From the NCBI GenBank assembly GCA_913060515.1, contig CAJXRZ010000014.1:1-64000 (forward strand): a DNA stretch of 64,000 nucleotides. Direction: 5' to 3'. Position numbers and translations under genes: made by a program. Below, one piece after another: positions 9,051 through 17,113 of this stretch. The DNA is from an uncultured Pseudomonadota bacterium. Its GTDB lineage: Bacteria > Myxococcota_A > UBA796 > CAJQPC01. The notes under the pieces were generated by a model. That model was not told where the DNA came from, did not search any database, and saw nothing but the letters and a program-made list of their open reading frames with translations. How positions within the stretch are numbered: the stretch's first letter is position 1; each line of letters starts with the position of its first letter.

Positions 9051-9679
9051 TCCCACTCATGGGGGCAGCAGCCCTCGCTGGTCTCGCTGGCTCCCCGCAC
9101 TGCGTCGGAATGTGTGGCGGTTTTGTCGCTGCCAGCGGCGGGGGACTGCGCCAGGGTGCTTGGCACCTTGGACGTGCCACGACCTACGCCATCCTCGGCG
9201 CGGCCGCGGGTTCACTGGGCTGGGCCATGCCGTGGCCTTGGCTGGGCCATGCGCTCGCTGCGGTGATGCTCTTCTTCTTTGCCGGACGGCTGGCAGGTTT
9301 GGTCCCTGAGATAGGCCCCAAGCTTCCCTTCCTGGCCAAATGGGGCGGCTTCTGGGCCCGGCAGAGTGGCCTGGGTGGTCGATACGCCTTTGGAATGGTC
9401 ACCGGGCTGCTCCCTTGTGGATTGGTCTACGCCGCCTTGGCCCTGGCTGTAGGAGGTGGTAGCCCCGTCGCTGGCGCCCTCGCCATGCTGGCCTTTGCGA
9501 TGGGCACCACGCCTCTGCTCGCAGGGGCCGCAGGCGCCCTGCGTGCCTTGACCCAACGTTTCCCGCGCGCCCGGTTGGCCATTGCCGCCGGCGTGCTCTT
9601 GCTGGGCCTTGGTGCCCTCGCGATGCGCCCACCAGCGCCCGCCCCCGGGGCTGTTCAGAGCGCCCCAGCCTGTCACTGA
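9038..9679 (+). CDS. TauE/SafE (UreH-like) family membrane protein linked to cbb3 locus
   Basis: A 213-residue integral membrane protein with about six helices. It begins MEGIIPLMGAAALAGLAGSP and continues with HCVGMCGGF. The first-helix motif G-S-P-H-C-x-G-M-C-G-G and the later GLLPCGLVY are characteristic of the 'sulfite exporter TauE/SafE' subfamily commonly found beside cbb3 assembly genes. Paired Cys/Met/His residues make a metal (copper) role plausible, but the substrate is unknown. It overlaps the preceding small gene by 13 bases and is followed by a Crp/Fnr regulator 10 bases downstream, so all three should form one operon. Confidence 0.85.
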   Translation: MEGIIPLMGAAALAGLAGSPHCVGMCGGFVAASGGGLRQGAWHLGRATTYAILGAAAGSLGWAMPWPWLGHALAAVMLFFFAGRLAGLVPEIGPKLPFLAKWGGFWARQSGLGGRYAFGMVTGLLPCGLVYAALALAVGGGSPVAGALAMLAFAMGTTPLLAGAAGALRALTQRFPRARLAIAAGVLLLGLGALAMRPPAPAPGAVQSAPACH

Positions 9680-9689
9680 AGGAGCTGCC

Positions 9690-10358
9690 ATGACCGTAGA
9701 TTTCACGCTGAGCCCCCGCCCTCTCAACTCGGCGATGCAGCGTCTCCAGGACTTTGGTGAGCCCATGCGCTTCAGGCGTAAGGAGACGCTCTGGTCGGCC
9801 GGAGAGCCCGCCCGAGGGGTGTTCTTGGTCACCAGTGGCTGCGTCAAGCTGCACCGAGCCAACGGGACCCGTCGGGTCACCCTGGACTTGGCACACCGCG
9901 GGGAGCTCCTGGGCCTGGACGGCTCTCAAGCTGGCCAGGAGCGGAGCTGCTCGGCCACTGCCCTCTCGCTGGTGAAGGGCGTCTTTGTAGATGCTGCTCG
10001 CTTGCGGGGTCTGGCCATCCAGCACCCGGAGATCTGGGACCTCTTGCTCGGCGCAACGCGTGAGCGCGCCACCCACTTCGCTCAAGACCTAGAGGAGCTG
10101 GCCACGATGAGCGTGGAGCAGCGCCTGGCCAAGCGTCTTCTGGACATCGGCTCCAGCGTTGGGCTGGCAGACGCACGCGGTGTGTTCATTCCCTTGCGGT
10201 TGACCCGTGTGGAGCTCTCGGAGATGGCCTGGTGCCGTTCGGAGACCGTCATTCGCTTGATGACCAAGTGGGACGAGCTGGGTTGGGTGAAGACCCAGCG
10301 CGAAGGCATCGTGCTCTGCTCTCTCGAGGGGCTGGAGTCTTTGCTGAACCAGGGCTGA
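9690..10358 (+). CDS. Crp/Fnr-family transcriptional regulator
   Basis: A 222-residue regulator. It has an N-terminal cyclic-nucleotide-binding-like beta roll (FRRKETLWSAGEPARGVFLVTSGCVKLH), a dimer helix and a winged HTH (TRVELSEMAWCRSETVIRLMTKW). The N-terminal cysteine cluster that binds the 4Fe-4S centre in true FNR is absent, so oxygen sensing by that route is unlikely. cAMP-, haem/NO- or redox-type inputs are possible. ATG 9690 is chosen because GGAG lies at 9681-9684 and the frame upstream lies within the TauE-like gene. It is third in the operon behind the sigma54 promoter. Confidence 0.9.
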   Translation: MTVDFTLSPRPLNSAMQRLQDFGEPMRFRRKETLWSAGEPARGVFLVTSGCVKLHRANGTRRVTLDLAHRGELLGLDGSQAGQERSCSATALSLVKGVFVDAARLRGLAIQHPEIWDLLLGATRERATHFAQDLEELATMSVEQRLAKRLLDIGSSVGLADARGVFIPLRLTRVELSEMAWCRSETVIRLMTKWDELGWVKTQREGIVLCSLEGLESLLNQG

Positions 10359-10394
10359 CTCGGTGTACAATGCCGACCCTGATGGAGTCTGGCT

Positions 10395-10832
10395 TTGAGC
10401 AACCCGACCAACAACTACATTGGTAGCTTTCACTTCCGCGTCCACGTGGAGGGCATCACCGCGCCCATCAACTCCTTCTTCAAGGTGGGTGCGCTGACCT
10501 CCGCCGAGGAAGTGGTGGACATGATGCATGGCACGGACCGAAGCGTGCGCAAGATGTCGGGCCGCCAGGACTGGGATGATTTGGAGTTGGAGCGCTACTA
10601 CGAGGGCATGGACGAGCTCTATGCCTGGAGAGAGAGCATCGTGAACGGTCACTTTGACGCCCGCACAGTGCGCATCGACTACCTGCGCGCCGATCGGAGC
10701 GTGGTTCGGTCCATGGCCTTGATCGAGTCATGGCCCATCAAGTGGGTCCTTCCGGCCTGCGATGCGACGGGCTCCCAGATCGCTGTGGAGAAGTTGACCC
10801 TGGCCTATGAAACGGTGCAGATGCTGGCGTGA
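10395..10832 (+). CDS. Phage/eCIS-type tail tube protein (gp19 family), orphan
   Basis: A 145-residue protein of the T4 gp19-like tail tube family, as used by phage tails and extracellular contractile injection systems. Recognisable blocks are FRVHVEGI near the start, MSGRQDWDDLELERYYEG (the KMPGRxxWxxxxLxRG equivalent), ELYAWRESIVNG, the ESWPIKWVLPACDATGS segment and VEKLTLAYE at the end. These proteins stack as hexamers to form the inner tube. The start is TTG 10395 with GGAG 7 bases upstream. No sheath, baseplate, spike or ATPase gene is in the window. Its stop overlaps the start of a methyltransferase (GTGA). Confidence 0.85.
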   Translation: MSNPTNNYIGSFHFRVHVEGITAPINSFFKVGALTSAEEVVDMMHGTDRSVRKMSGRQDWDDLELERYYEGMDELYAWRESIVNGHFDARTVRIDYLRADRSVVRSMALIESWPIKWVLPACDATGSQIAVEKLTLAYETVQMLA

Positions 10833-11593
10833 GCGTGGCTTCTACGCTGGCCTCGGAGATGGACAGAGCGCAGCTCTATGGTCTGTTCCATCAAGGCAAA
10901 GACTACGGGGCCGATGCCCGCCGAATTCGGGACCTGCTCCTCTCCCATGGGGTGGACCGTGGTCGGATCTTGGAGGGGGCCTGTGGAACCGGCTCCTACC
11001 TGGAGCCCTTGGCCAAGCACTACCAAGTGCTCGGTTTCGACGCGGACCCCCAGATGGTTCAGGCCGCATGTGCGCGTTTGCCCAGGGCTCAGATCTGGGA
11101 GGGTGATCTGCGTCACTTTGAGGTGAGCCCCCCGGTTCACGCCACTCTGATGCTCTTCGGCGCCCTCTGCTATCTCTCCCTGCCCGAGGTCAAACTGGCC
11201 GCGCAGTGCATGCACCGGGCCTTGCGTCCTGGGGGCCTGGCCCTCGTCGAGCCCTGGGTCGGCCCGCAGGAGTTCGTTGGCGGTGAGCCCCACATGGCGG
11301 TCATTGATCTGTCCGAGTTGAAGGTCGTCCGTCAAGTGGTGACCCGCCGAGAAGGGAGCTTGGCCCACGTGGACTTTCACTACTTGGTCGCTCAAACTGG
11401 CACTCAGGTTCAGCACCTGGTTGATGCAAACACTCTGCATCTGCACCCGAGAGACGAGCTCCTGAAAGCGGTGCTCGCCGCGGGCTTCGCCCTGGAGTCC
11501 CAAGTCGACGGCCTCATGGCCGGCAGCCCACTCTGGGTTCTTCGTGCCTCGGAATCCCCCAGCATGGGCGGATCCTCGCATGATGGGGTATAG
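10829..11593 (+). CDS. Class I SAM-dependent methyltransferase
   Basis: A 254-residue protein with motif I LEGACGTGSY near residues 48-57, an acidic residue ending strand 2 (VLGFDADPQMV), a motif with LMLFGALCYL and the post-core RPGGLALVEPW. It resembles the small-molecule (sugar or N-)methyltransferases of the DesVI/TylM type, but the substrate cannot be read from sequence. The GTG at 10829 overlaps the tail tube gene's TGA, indicating translational coupling; the next in-frame ATG is at 10859. Confidence 0.85.
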   Translation: MSVASTLASEMDRAQLYGLFHQGKDYGADARRIRDLLLSHGVDRGRILEGACGTGSYLEPLAKHYQVLGFDADPQMVQAACARLPRAQIWEGDLRHFEVSPPVHATLMLFGALCYLSLPEVKLAAQCMHRALRPGGLALVEPWVGPQEFVGGEPHMAVIDLSELKVVRQVVTRREGSLAHVDFHYLVAQTGTQVQHLVDANTLHLHPRDELLKAVLAAGFALESQVDGLMAGSPLWVLRASESPSMGGSSHDGV

Positions 11594-11619
11594 GTGAGAG
11601 CTGGTTTTGGAGGCCGATT

Positions 11620-12468
11620 ATGTCCCTGTTTCTTCTCACCGCCGTTGGCGGAACCCTTTTGGGCTGTACCCCACCTGTCGAGGCCCCTGCCGAGCTGGGT
11701 GAGCTGACCCTCTACCTCTACGAGAACTTCGACGGAGACGGCGAAGACGGAGAGGAGGCCTTGGTGGCCGGTGCGCAGGGCTTGGTCGACTACATGGAAG
11801 GCCTGAACATGACCGCAGACACCCCGGTGGACGACCGAGCGGTGACCCTGCCAATCCTGCCCTTCGCCCGCCTGGGCAGCGCCGTCGCGCCATCCGATGC
11901 CGACGAGGCCCTGCAGGTTCCTGTAGGCGTGGCCGGCTACGTCGCCGAAGGCATGGACGTGCAGGTGCCCACCCTGCTCGATGCCAACCAAGTCTGCATC
12001 GCGTCCGATACGACCGTCTACCACGCGCAGACCTTCCCAAATGGGGACGCAGACGCCTTCGCATCCCGCGACCAGGAGCGCCTCGTCTCGCAGCATGAGT
12101 TCCTCATCGACAGCTTCGCCGGCGATGCATGGCTGGACGTTGAGCGCCACATGGTCTGGGTGACCTTGGAGGACGGCCGTGAGCTGGTCCTGGCCAAGGG
12201 TTGGATGGAGGAGCGCGCGCCGGCCTTCGACAAGGACGACGTGAGCTGGGACCAGCGCTTCGAGCTGGTGGCTTGGGTTCCTGCTGCGGACAGCGGCGCC
12301 CTTCGCTACTACGGCATGTGGTCCAGCGTCACGGGATTGGGCGCGGACCTCTACGCCAGCAGCGTCACGAGCGGGCTGGACGAGCACTACCTGAACACCA
12401 GCGCCTTCGCCGCGGGTGAGGACTGCAAGAACGACCGTGACCGTGAATACGACCGCGGTGGCGAGTGA
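11620..12468 (+). CDS. Putative lipoprotein of unknown function
   Basis: A 282-residue exported protein. The lipobox is LLGC at residues 13-16 after a short hydrophobic stretch. The body is acidic, with ENFDGDGEDGEEALVAG, and has no recognisable enzyme motif. The sequence ends in a charged DRDREYDRGGE tail. It overlaps the next lipoprotein gene by four bases (GTGA), so the two are probably expressed together. Many such species-specific lipoproteins occur in myxobacteria. Confidence 0.75.
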   Translation: MSLFLLTAVGGTLLGCTPPVEAPAELGELTLYLYENFDGDGEDGEEALVAGAQGLVDYMEGLNMTADTPVDDRAVTLPILPFARLGSAVAPSDADEALQVPVGVAGYVAEGMDVQVPTLLDANQVCIASDTTVYHAQTFPNGDADAFASRDQERLVSQHEFLIDSFAGDAWLDVERHMVWVTLEDGRELVLAKGWMEERAPAFDKDDVSWDQRFELVAWVPAADSGALRYYGMWSSVTGLGADLYASSVTSGLDEHYLNTSAFAAGEDCKNDRDREYDRGGE

Positions 12469-12845
12469 TTTTTGCTCTCGCTCTAGCCTGCGCTTCGCCG
12501 GACCCCAGCGGTGAATGGGTGGGTACCCACGCCTTCGAGGACGGCGAGGAGAGCTACAACAACGCCATGAACCTGAGCGCCGGTGGTGCGGGGGATGCCG
12601 TGTTGTACTTCAAGGCTGAGCTGGAGTCCGGTGGCGACGAGGCCGATGTTGCGGTCCTGGTCAGCTCCTTCGACCTGGCTTGGTCGGAGACGGACGCCGG
12701 TGTGAGCGTCGACTTCACCTGCACCGATACGGACTGCACCTCCTCCTTCGCTGCGGCGTGTACGCAGGAAGAGGAGAGCTTGCTCTGCGAGGGCGATCCC
12801 GCCTTCTACGAAGACGAGCTGGCGCTGTTCCGTTGGAAGCGCTGA
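12465..12845 (+). CDS. Small putative lipoprotein
   Basis: A 126-residue protein starting at GTG 12465. MIFALALAC forms a short signal and lipobox (LALAC, Cys9). The mature part is acidic, has paired cysteines (CTDTDC, C near 103 and 112) and ends in FRWKR. The SGEWVGTHAF start suggests a small beta-barrel or lipocalin-like fold, but this is a guess. It is coupled to the preceding lipoprotein. Confidence 0.7.
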   Translation: MIFALALACASPDPSGEWVGTHAFEDGEESYNNAMNLSAGGAGDAVLYFKAELESGGDEADVAVLVSSFDLAWSETDAGVSVDFTCTDTDCTSSFAAACTQEEESLLCEGDPAFYEDELALFRWKR

Positions 12846-12853
12846 GCCGTCCT

Positions 12854-12955
12854 CTTGAGCCTGGCTTCTTGAGCCTGGCTTCTTGAGCCTGGCTTCTTGA
12901 GGCGGGCTTCCTGAGTTGGCCTTCTTGAGCTGAGCGTGAAGCTTGGCTCAAGAAG
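12854..12955. repeat. 14-bp tandem repeat with an inverted copy, between convergent genes
   Basis: Three identical copies of CTTGAGCCTGGCTT (12854-12867, 12868-12881, 12882-12895) are followed by two decayed copies (12896-12909 and 12910-12923) and a partial one. CTTCTTGAGC at 12921-12930 can pair with GCTCAAGAAG at 12946-12955. The array lies between a rightward lipoprotein gene and a leftward kinase gene, where a bidirectional terminator would be expected. There is no long T-run. Confidence 0.85.
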
Positions 12956-12960
12956 GGCGT

Positions 12961-14310
12961 TCAGGCCCGTAGGCTGATGCGCACCCGGGTGTCTCCGGGT
13001 GTGCTCGCCAAGGTGACCTCGCCTGCATGGGCCAAGGCAACGCTCTGGACCAGGGCCAGACCCAGTCCTGTGCCACCGGCTCCCCGTCGTGTGGTGAAGA
13101 AGCGCTCAAAGACCTGTGCTTGATTGGAGGGGGAGATCCCGGGGCCGGCGTCGCGCACCTCCAAGTGCTGGTGCTGTCCCTGACTCCAGAGGTGCACGCT
13201 GAAAGGCGCCGCGCCGTGTGTCTTGGCGTTCTGCAACAGATTCTCGAGGGCCGCCTCGAGCTGGGCGGGGGCACCAAGCACCCTAGCCGGCTCGGTGTGT
13301 GCCTCGATTTGATGCCTGGCGGCGACCCGTCGGGTCAGGGCCTGAAGGTCCACGTCCTCAAAGCCGGTCTGCTCCTCGGCCCGTGCCAACTCCAGCAGGC
13401 CAGTGACCAAGCGCTCCAGGCGCAGCAGCTCGGTGTTGGCGTTGGCCAGGAAGCGTGCGCGCTGCTCGGGCGGCATCTCGGCGTCTTCGCTGAGGAGTTC
13501 AACGGTGCCGCGAAGGGTGGCCAGCGGAGTCTTGAACTCATGGCTCACGTGCCCGGCGAACTCACCAATGTAGGCCAGTCGGTCCTGCAGGCGGGTAGAG
13601 AGCTGCCCCATCGCGCTGCTCAAGCGGGCCACCTCTTCCACGCGACTGGAGCGCGCAGCGCGAAGCTCTTCGGCGGCCTGGAAGTTGCCCTCGGCCAAGT
13701 GTCCGGCGGCGTCGGCCAAGTCGGTCAGTGAGCGGCTGCTGAGACGGGCCGCCAAGAGCGCGCTGATCCCTGCGGCCAGCAGCGCAAAGAGTAGGGACCA
13801 GCCAAGCTTTGGGCGCATGTGGTAGAGCGCTTGGAGGGCGCCACGGGGGCTGCGTTGCAGCAGGAGTACCGCGACGAGTTCTCCCTCAACACGTACGGGA
13901 ATGGCCTGGAAGACCTTCTCGTCATCGCGTCCCCGCACGGTGGTGCCGTGGTCGCCGCTCAAGGCCGCTTGGACTTCCGGGAGCTCGCTCAGGTCTTGTC
14001 CGGTCACCCCTCCACTGGAGGCTTGGACCACGCCAGCTGGGTCGAGCAGTTGGATCTGGCTGCGGGTGCGTGCAGCAGCCTCCGAGAGCTTCTCACCCAT
14101 GCCCAGCTCGCCCAGGTCCTGATTGGGATGGCTCAGGCGTTCGCTGAGCACCCACAGGCTCAGCACCTCGCCTTGAGCGATGAGCTCCCCTTTGGTCTGC
14201 ATGCGCAGGTCCCAAGCCAGCAGCCCCGTGCCCAACAGCGCGATGATCGCCAAGAGCAAGGAGAGGCCGTGGCTGAGCAGGAGCCAGCTGCGCAGGGAGC
14301 GGGGCTTCAC
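12961..14310 (-). CDS. Membrane sensor histidine kinase
   Basis: A 449-residue kinase. An N-terminal helix (WLLLSHGLSLLLAIIALLGTGLL) precedes a periplasmic domain of about 140 residues, a second helix (LGWSLLFALLAAGISALLAA) and HAMP. HisKA follows with H-box HVSHEFKTPLATLRG, then HATPase with NLLQNAKTHG, DAGPGIS and GGTGLGL. The frame is open to 14565, but GTG 14310 overlaps the regulator's stop by four bases and starts just before the first helix. It forms an OmpR-type pair with the upstream gene; the signal is unknown. Confidence 0.92.
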   Translation of the reverse strand: MKPRSLRSWLLLSHGLSLLLAIIALLGTGLLAWDLRMQTKGELIAQGEVLSLWVLSERLSHPNQDLGELGMGEKLSEAAARTRSQIQLLDPAGVVQASSGGVTGQDLSELPEVQAALSGDHGTTVRGRDDEKVFQAIPVRVEGELVAVLLLQRSPRGALQALYHMRPKLGWSLLFALLAAGISALLAARLSSRSLTDLADAAGHLAEGNFQAAEELRAARSSRVEEVARLSSAMGQLSTRLQDRLAYIGEFAGHVSHEFKTPLATLRGTVELLSEDAEMPPEQRARFLANANTELLRLERLVTGLLELARAEEQTGFEDVDLQALTRRVAARHQIEAHTEPARVLGAPAQLEAALENLLQNAKTHGAAPFSVHLWSQGQHQHLEVRDAGPGISPSNQAQVFERFFTTRRGAGGTGLGLALVQSVALAHAGEVTLASTPGDTRVRISLRA

Positions 14311-15008
14311 GCGGGGAGGGTCTCCACCAAGCGGTAGCCCAAGCCATGAACCGTCTCGACCATTGGGGGTGCGCCGGCGTCCCGCAGCTTGGCTCGGATG
14401 CGCCGGACATGGGAGTCCAGGGTTCGGTCGCTCACGTGGTGGTTGCCGGGGTAGGCCCGGTCCACCAGGTCGGCGCGAGAGAAGGCCTTTCCGGGGTCGG
14501 AGAGCAGGACCTGCAGCAGGCGGTACTCCGTGAGGGTCAGTGGGAGCGCGGTGTCCTTGACCCAAGCCTTGTGCTGGCCGGTGTTCATGCGCAGGGGCCC
14601 GTGGATGAGCTCGGAGCTTGGGGCCTCCGTCACAGCTGGAGCGCGGGTTCGCCGAAGCACCGCGCGGATGCGCGAGACCAGCTCGCGGGGAGAGAAGGGC
14701 TTGGCCAAGTAGTCGTCGCCGCCCAACTCCAAACCCAGCACCTTGTCCATCTCCTCATCCTTGCTGGAGAGGAAGAGTATGGGCACGCGGCTGCTCTGGC
14801 GCACTTGGCGGCAGACCTCCAGGCCGTCCATCTCGGGCATGAGCACATCGAGCACGATCAAGTCTGGCTCCCGCTCTGCCACCATCTTGAGCGCCTGAAC
14901 GCCATCGCTGGCCTCGCGCACGCCAAAGCCTGCACGGGCGAGGGAGTAGCGGACCACCTCACGCAAGCTGGGATCATCGTCCACGACCAAGATCTCTGCG
15001 GCCTCCAT
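14307..15008 (-). CDS. OmpR/PhoB-family response regulator
   Basis: A 233-residue regulator. The receiver has acid pair Asp10/Asp11, phospho-acceptor Asp54 (LIVLDVLMP) and a Lys in YLAKPFSPREL. The winged-helix domain contains LTLTEYRLLQVLLSDPGKAFSR and RTLDSHVRRIRAKL, ending in VHGLGYRL. The start is ATG 15008 with AAGGAG upstream; the frame extends to 15050 without a better site. It is divergent from a lipoprotein gene at 15103. Confidence 0.93.
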   Translation of the reverse strand: MEAAEILVVDDDPSLREVVRYSLARAGFGVREASDGVQALKMVAEREPDLIVLDVLMPEMDGLEVCRQVRQSSRVPILFLSSKDEEMDKVLGLELGGDDYLAKPFSPRELVSRIRAVLRRTRAPAVTEAPSSELIHGPLRMNTGQHKAWVKDTALPLTLTEYRLLQVLLSDPGKAFSRADLVDRAYPGNHHVSDRTLDSHVRRIRAKLRDAGAPPMVETVHGLGYRLVETLPA

Positions 15009-15102
15009 CTCTCGCTCCTTGCATGAGCAGAGTAGCGCGATGCGGTGCACTTGCAGCGGGAGAAGAGGTGCAAGGCCGGTGCAGGGAGGCTAGCATTGGG
15101 CC

Positions 15103-16113
15103 ATGCTTCTGCTCTCGCTGCTCGCCTGTCCCAAGGCCCCCCTCGCGCCCCCTGAACCCAAGCCCATCGTGCGGGTCATCGACGGCCCCTGGTCTGAGTC
15201 CAAGGCCATCAGCGTTTCAGTCACAGGCCCGCGGGGTCAAGACGGGCGCATCAGCGGACCGGCCATTCTGATGGTCAGCTTCATCGGCCCCAAAGACATC
15301 CTCTGGTTCACCACCTCCCTGGACAGTGGCCACGGCTGGAAGGTGCCGGTCTTTGTCGCCCGTGAATCCAGCACGGGGAGCAAGGCACAAGGGCGCCCAG
15401 AGGTGCTGCTCTCGTTGGGGCAGACGCAGATCCTGTCCATCTCCGGCGGCATGCCCATTCTCTCAACCCGAACCCAAGATGGATGGACCCCGACGATGCT
15501 CCAGGAGGGCGCGCAGACTGAGGCACTGGACGGCATGACCTGGGACGGCAGCACGTTGGTGGCATGGACCGACCCCCGCGGACCCAGCCTGCGCCTGTGG
15601 TGGGATGGAGAGGTCGAGGTGCTCGCCGAGGGGGAAGACTTGGATCTTTGTTCTCGTCCCGCCTTGGGCTTGGTGGACGAGCTCCCGGTGCTCGCTTGGC
15701 GCCAGGGAGGGGATCTGCACACGCGGGCGCTAAGCGAGGACATCGAGTGGCTGCCGGCCCAGTCCCAGCCCCTCGATGCGCCGGATTGCGATGGCCCGCT
15801 CTTCGTGGGTCCACACCTGGTGAGCGCCAACCAAGGCCAGCTCAGCATCGACGGAAAGCAGGTGGAGACGGCGCTCGAAGCTCCGTGGCAGGTGGCTCAG
15901 CCCCGCGGCCTGGGCGTTTGGGTGGAGCGAGACGGCGCCAGCGAGCGTGTCTTTGCCGACGGCACCCCCTTGCTCACAGCCGGAGAAGGGGAGCTGGAGC
16001 TCTGGAGTCCGGCCGATGTCTCAGGGGAGCTCTGGGTGCCCTTCACGACGGCCAGCGGTCTGACCGTCGCCGGCTACAGTCCCCCATTGGCCGACGCGGC
16101 GCCAACCCCCTAA
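15103..16113 (+). CDS. Putative lipoprotein, possibly beta-propeller
   Basis: A 336-residue exported protein with lipobox LLAC (residues 6-9). Repeated strand-rich segments (VLLSLGQTQILSISGG, MTWDGSTLVAWTD, LPVLAWRQGGDLHTRAL) look like sialidase- or propeller-type blades. No catalytic motif was recognised. It sits divergently from the OmpR-type system and may belong to its regulon, which is inference from position only. Confidence 0.75.
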   Translation: MLLLSLLACPKAPLAPPEPKPIVRVIDGPWSESKAISVSVTGPRGQDGRISGPAILMVSFIGPKDILWFTTSLDSGHGWKVPVFVARESSTGSKAQGRPEVLLSLGQTQILSISGGMPILSTRTQDGWTPTMLQEGAQTEALDGMTWDGSTLVAWTDPRGPSLRLWWDGEVEVLAEGEDLDLCSRPALGLVDELPVLAWRQGGDLHTRALSEDIEWLPAQSQPLDAPDCDGPLFVGPHLVSANQGQLSIDGKQVETALEAPWQVAQPRGLGVWVERDGASERVFADGTPLLTAGEGELELWSPADVSGELWVPFTTASGLTVAGYSPPLADAAPTP

Positions 16114-16133
16114 AGGTGCGGCATGGAGAGCCT

Positions 16134-16664
16134 GTGAACTACTCCCTTCGTGGCGACCAGAGCCCAGGCGGGCACACCTACCGCATCCGCTGCGTGCAGG
16201 CCGAGCACCGCCCCGACCTGGTCAAGCAGATCCTCGACATCGACATGATGACCTTCTCGGTGCCGACCTTCTCTCGCTACACCGCGGGCCTGATGCTGCG
16301 CCACGGACGGACCTTCCTCCTGTTGGCCGACGATCAAGTCATCGGGACTTGCGAGGTGATTCGAAGCTTCGACAGACCGTCGGAGGGGGTCATCGTCTCC
16401 AAGTCCGTTCGCCCGGGTTGGCGTGGCCGTGGCCTTGGCACACGCTTCTTGAATGAAGTGATCGCTCAGCTGGAGCAGGGGGGCCTGCGCTCCGTCTTGC
16501 TCTATGTCTCGCCCACCAATCATCACGGTGTGCGCATCTACGAGGACAGGTTCGGCTTTGAGAAGGCCGGCGAGGCCCCTGGTGAGTTCGGTCCGGGCGA
16601 GGACTGGCTGGTTCTGCGGCGAATCTTGCAGGCGCCCAAGCCAAGCTTGGCTGCTCAGGACTGA
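16134..16664 (+). CDS. GNAT-family N-acetyltransferase
   Basis: A 176-residue protein. The acetyl-CoA-binding motif A is clear: VSKSVRPGWRGRGLGTRFLNE, with R/Q-x-x-G-x-G/A as RGRGLGT. Strand 5 (SVLLYVSPTNHHGVRIYEDRFGFEK) and the C-terminal YxxxGF element are canonical. The acceptor substrate is unknown. The open frame extends upstream through the previous lipoprotein, but GTG 16134 has GGAG at 16125-16128 and begins the domain. Its 3' end overlaps the convergent receiver gene by 10 bases. Confidence 0.85.
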   Translation: MNYSLRGDQSPGGHTYRIRCVQAEHRPDLVKQILDIDMMTFSVPTFSRYTAGLMLRHGRTFLLLADDQVIGTCEVIRSFDRPSEGVIVSKSVRPGWRGRGLGTRFLNEVIAQLEQGGLRSVLLYVSPTNHHGVRIYEDRFGFEKAGEAPGEFGPGEDWLVLRRILQAPKPSLAAQD

Positions 16665-17113
16665 GCGGCCTGGGTCAGGCGCTGCTGAATGTCCTGAGGG
16701 CTGGCGTTGTCGCTCAGGTAGGTCAGGGGTGCGTAGGTCTTGGCCATGTGTTTCCAGCGCCGTGGCTCGCCGTCAAAGTCGTAGCTCCAGACCACCCCCA
16801 GCTGGTGTCCGGCCTTGCGCAAGGCGGCCAAAATGTAGGCGCCCTGGTTGTTCTCCAGGAAGCGCAGGGCCTGCTCGCGGTCTCCTGAGAAGCGCTCGGC
16901 GGCAGCCTCCATGTCGCCCAGGAGCTGCTCGGGCTCAACCCGGTCAAAGCGCATGTCCAAGAACACCGCGTCAAAGCGCTCGGTCCCCAGCAGTGTCATG
17001 GCCTCGTTGCCATCTCCGGCGCGTACAAAGTCGAAGGCGTGGGAGAGGAAGCGGCCCAGGCTCTCGCTGTACTCGCGGCCGTCTTCGATCACCAAGACCC
17101 GTGCGTTGCTCAT
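16655..17113 (-). CDS. Stand-alone receiver-domain protein with insertion
   Basis: A 152-residue single receiver. The acid pair is Glu10/Asp11, the phospho-acceptor Asp53 (AVFLDMRFD), and the threonine/alanine region appears in VVWSYDFDG. Between strand 3 and the next helix there is an insertion of about 35 residues (FDRVEPEQLLGDMEAAAERF...). The same insertion signature is present in the receiver of the activator at 19830-21425. No output domain is present. The start at ATG 17113 overlaps the stop of the TPR-kinase gene (ATGA), so it ends a tightly coupled signalling operon. Confidence 0.8.
   Translation of the reverse strand: MSNARVLVIEDGREYSESLGRFLSHAFDFVRAGDGNEAMTLLGTERFDAVFLDMRFDRVEPEQLLGDMEAAAERFSGDREQALRFLENNQGAYILAALRKAGHQLGVVWSYDFDGEPRRWKHMAKTYAPLTYLSDNASPQDIQQRLTQAAQS

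Noticed and set aside
9690-10358. Calling the Crp/Fnr gene a true oxygen-sensing FNR
   Set aside because: The N-terminal cysteine cluster needed for the 4Fe-4S centre is missing.
10395-11593. A complete phage or eCIS cluster
   Set aside because: Only the tube protein is present; no sheath, baseplate, spike, ATPase or phage structural gene was found within the window.
12854-12955. CRISPR array
   Set aside because: The 14-bp units are directly adjacent with no spacers, so it is a simple tandem repeat.
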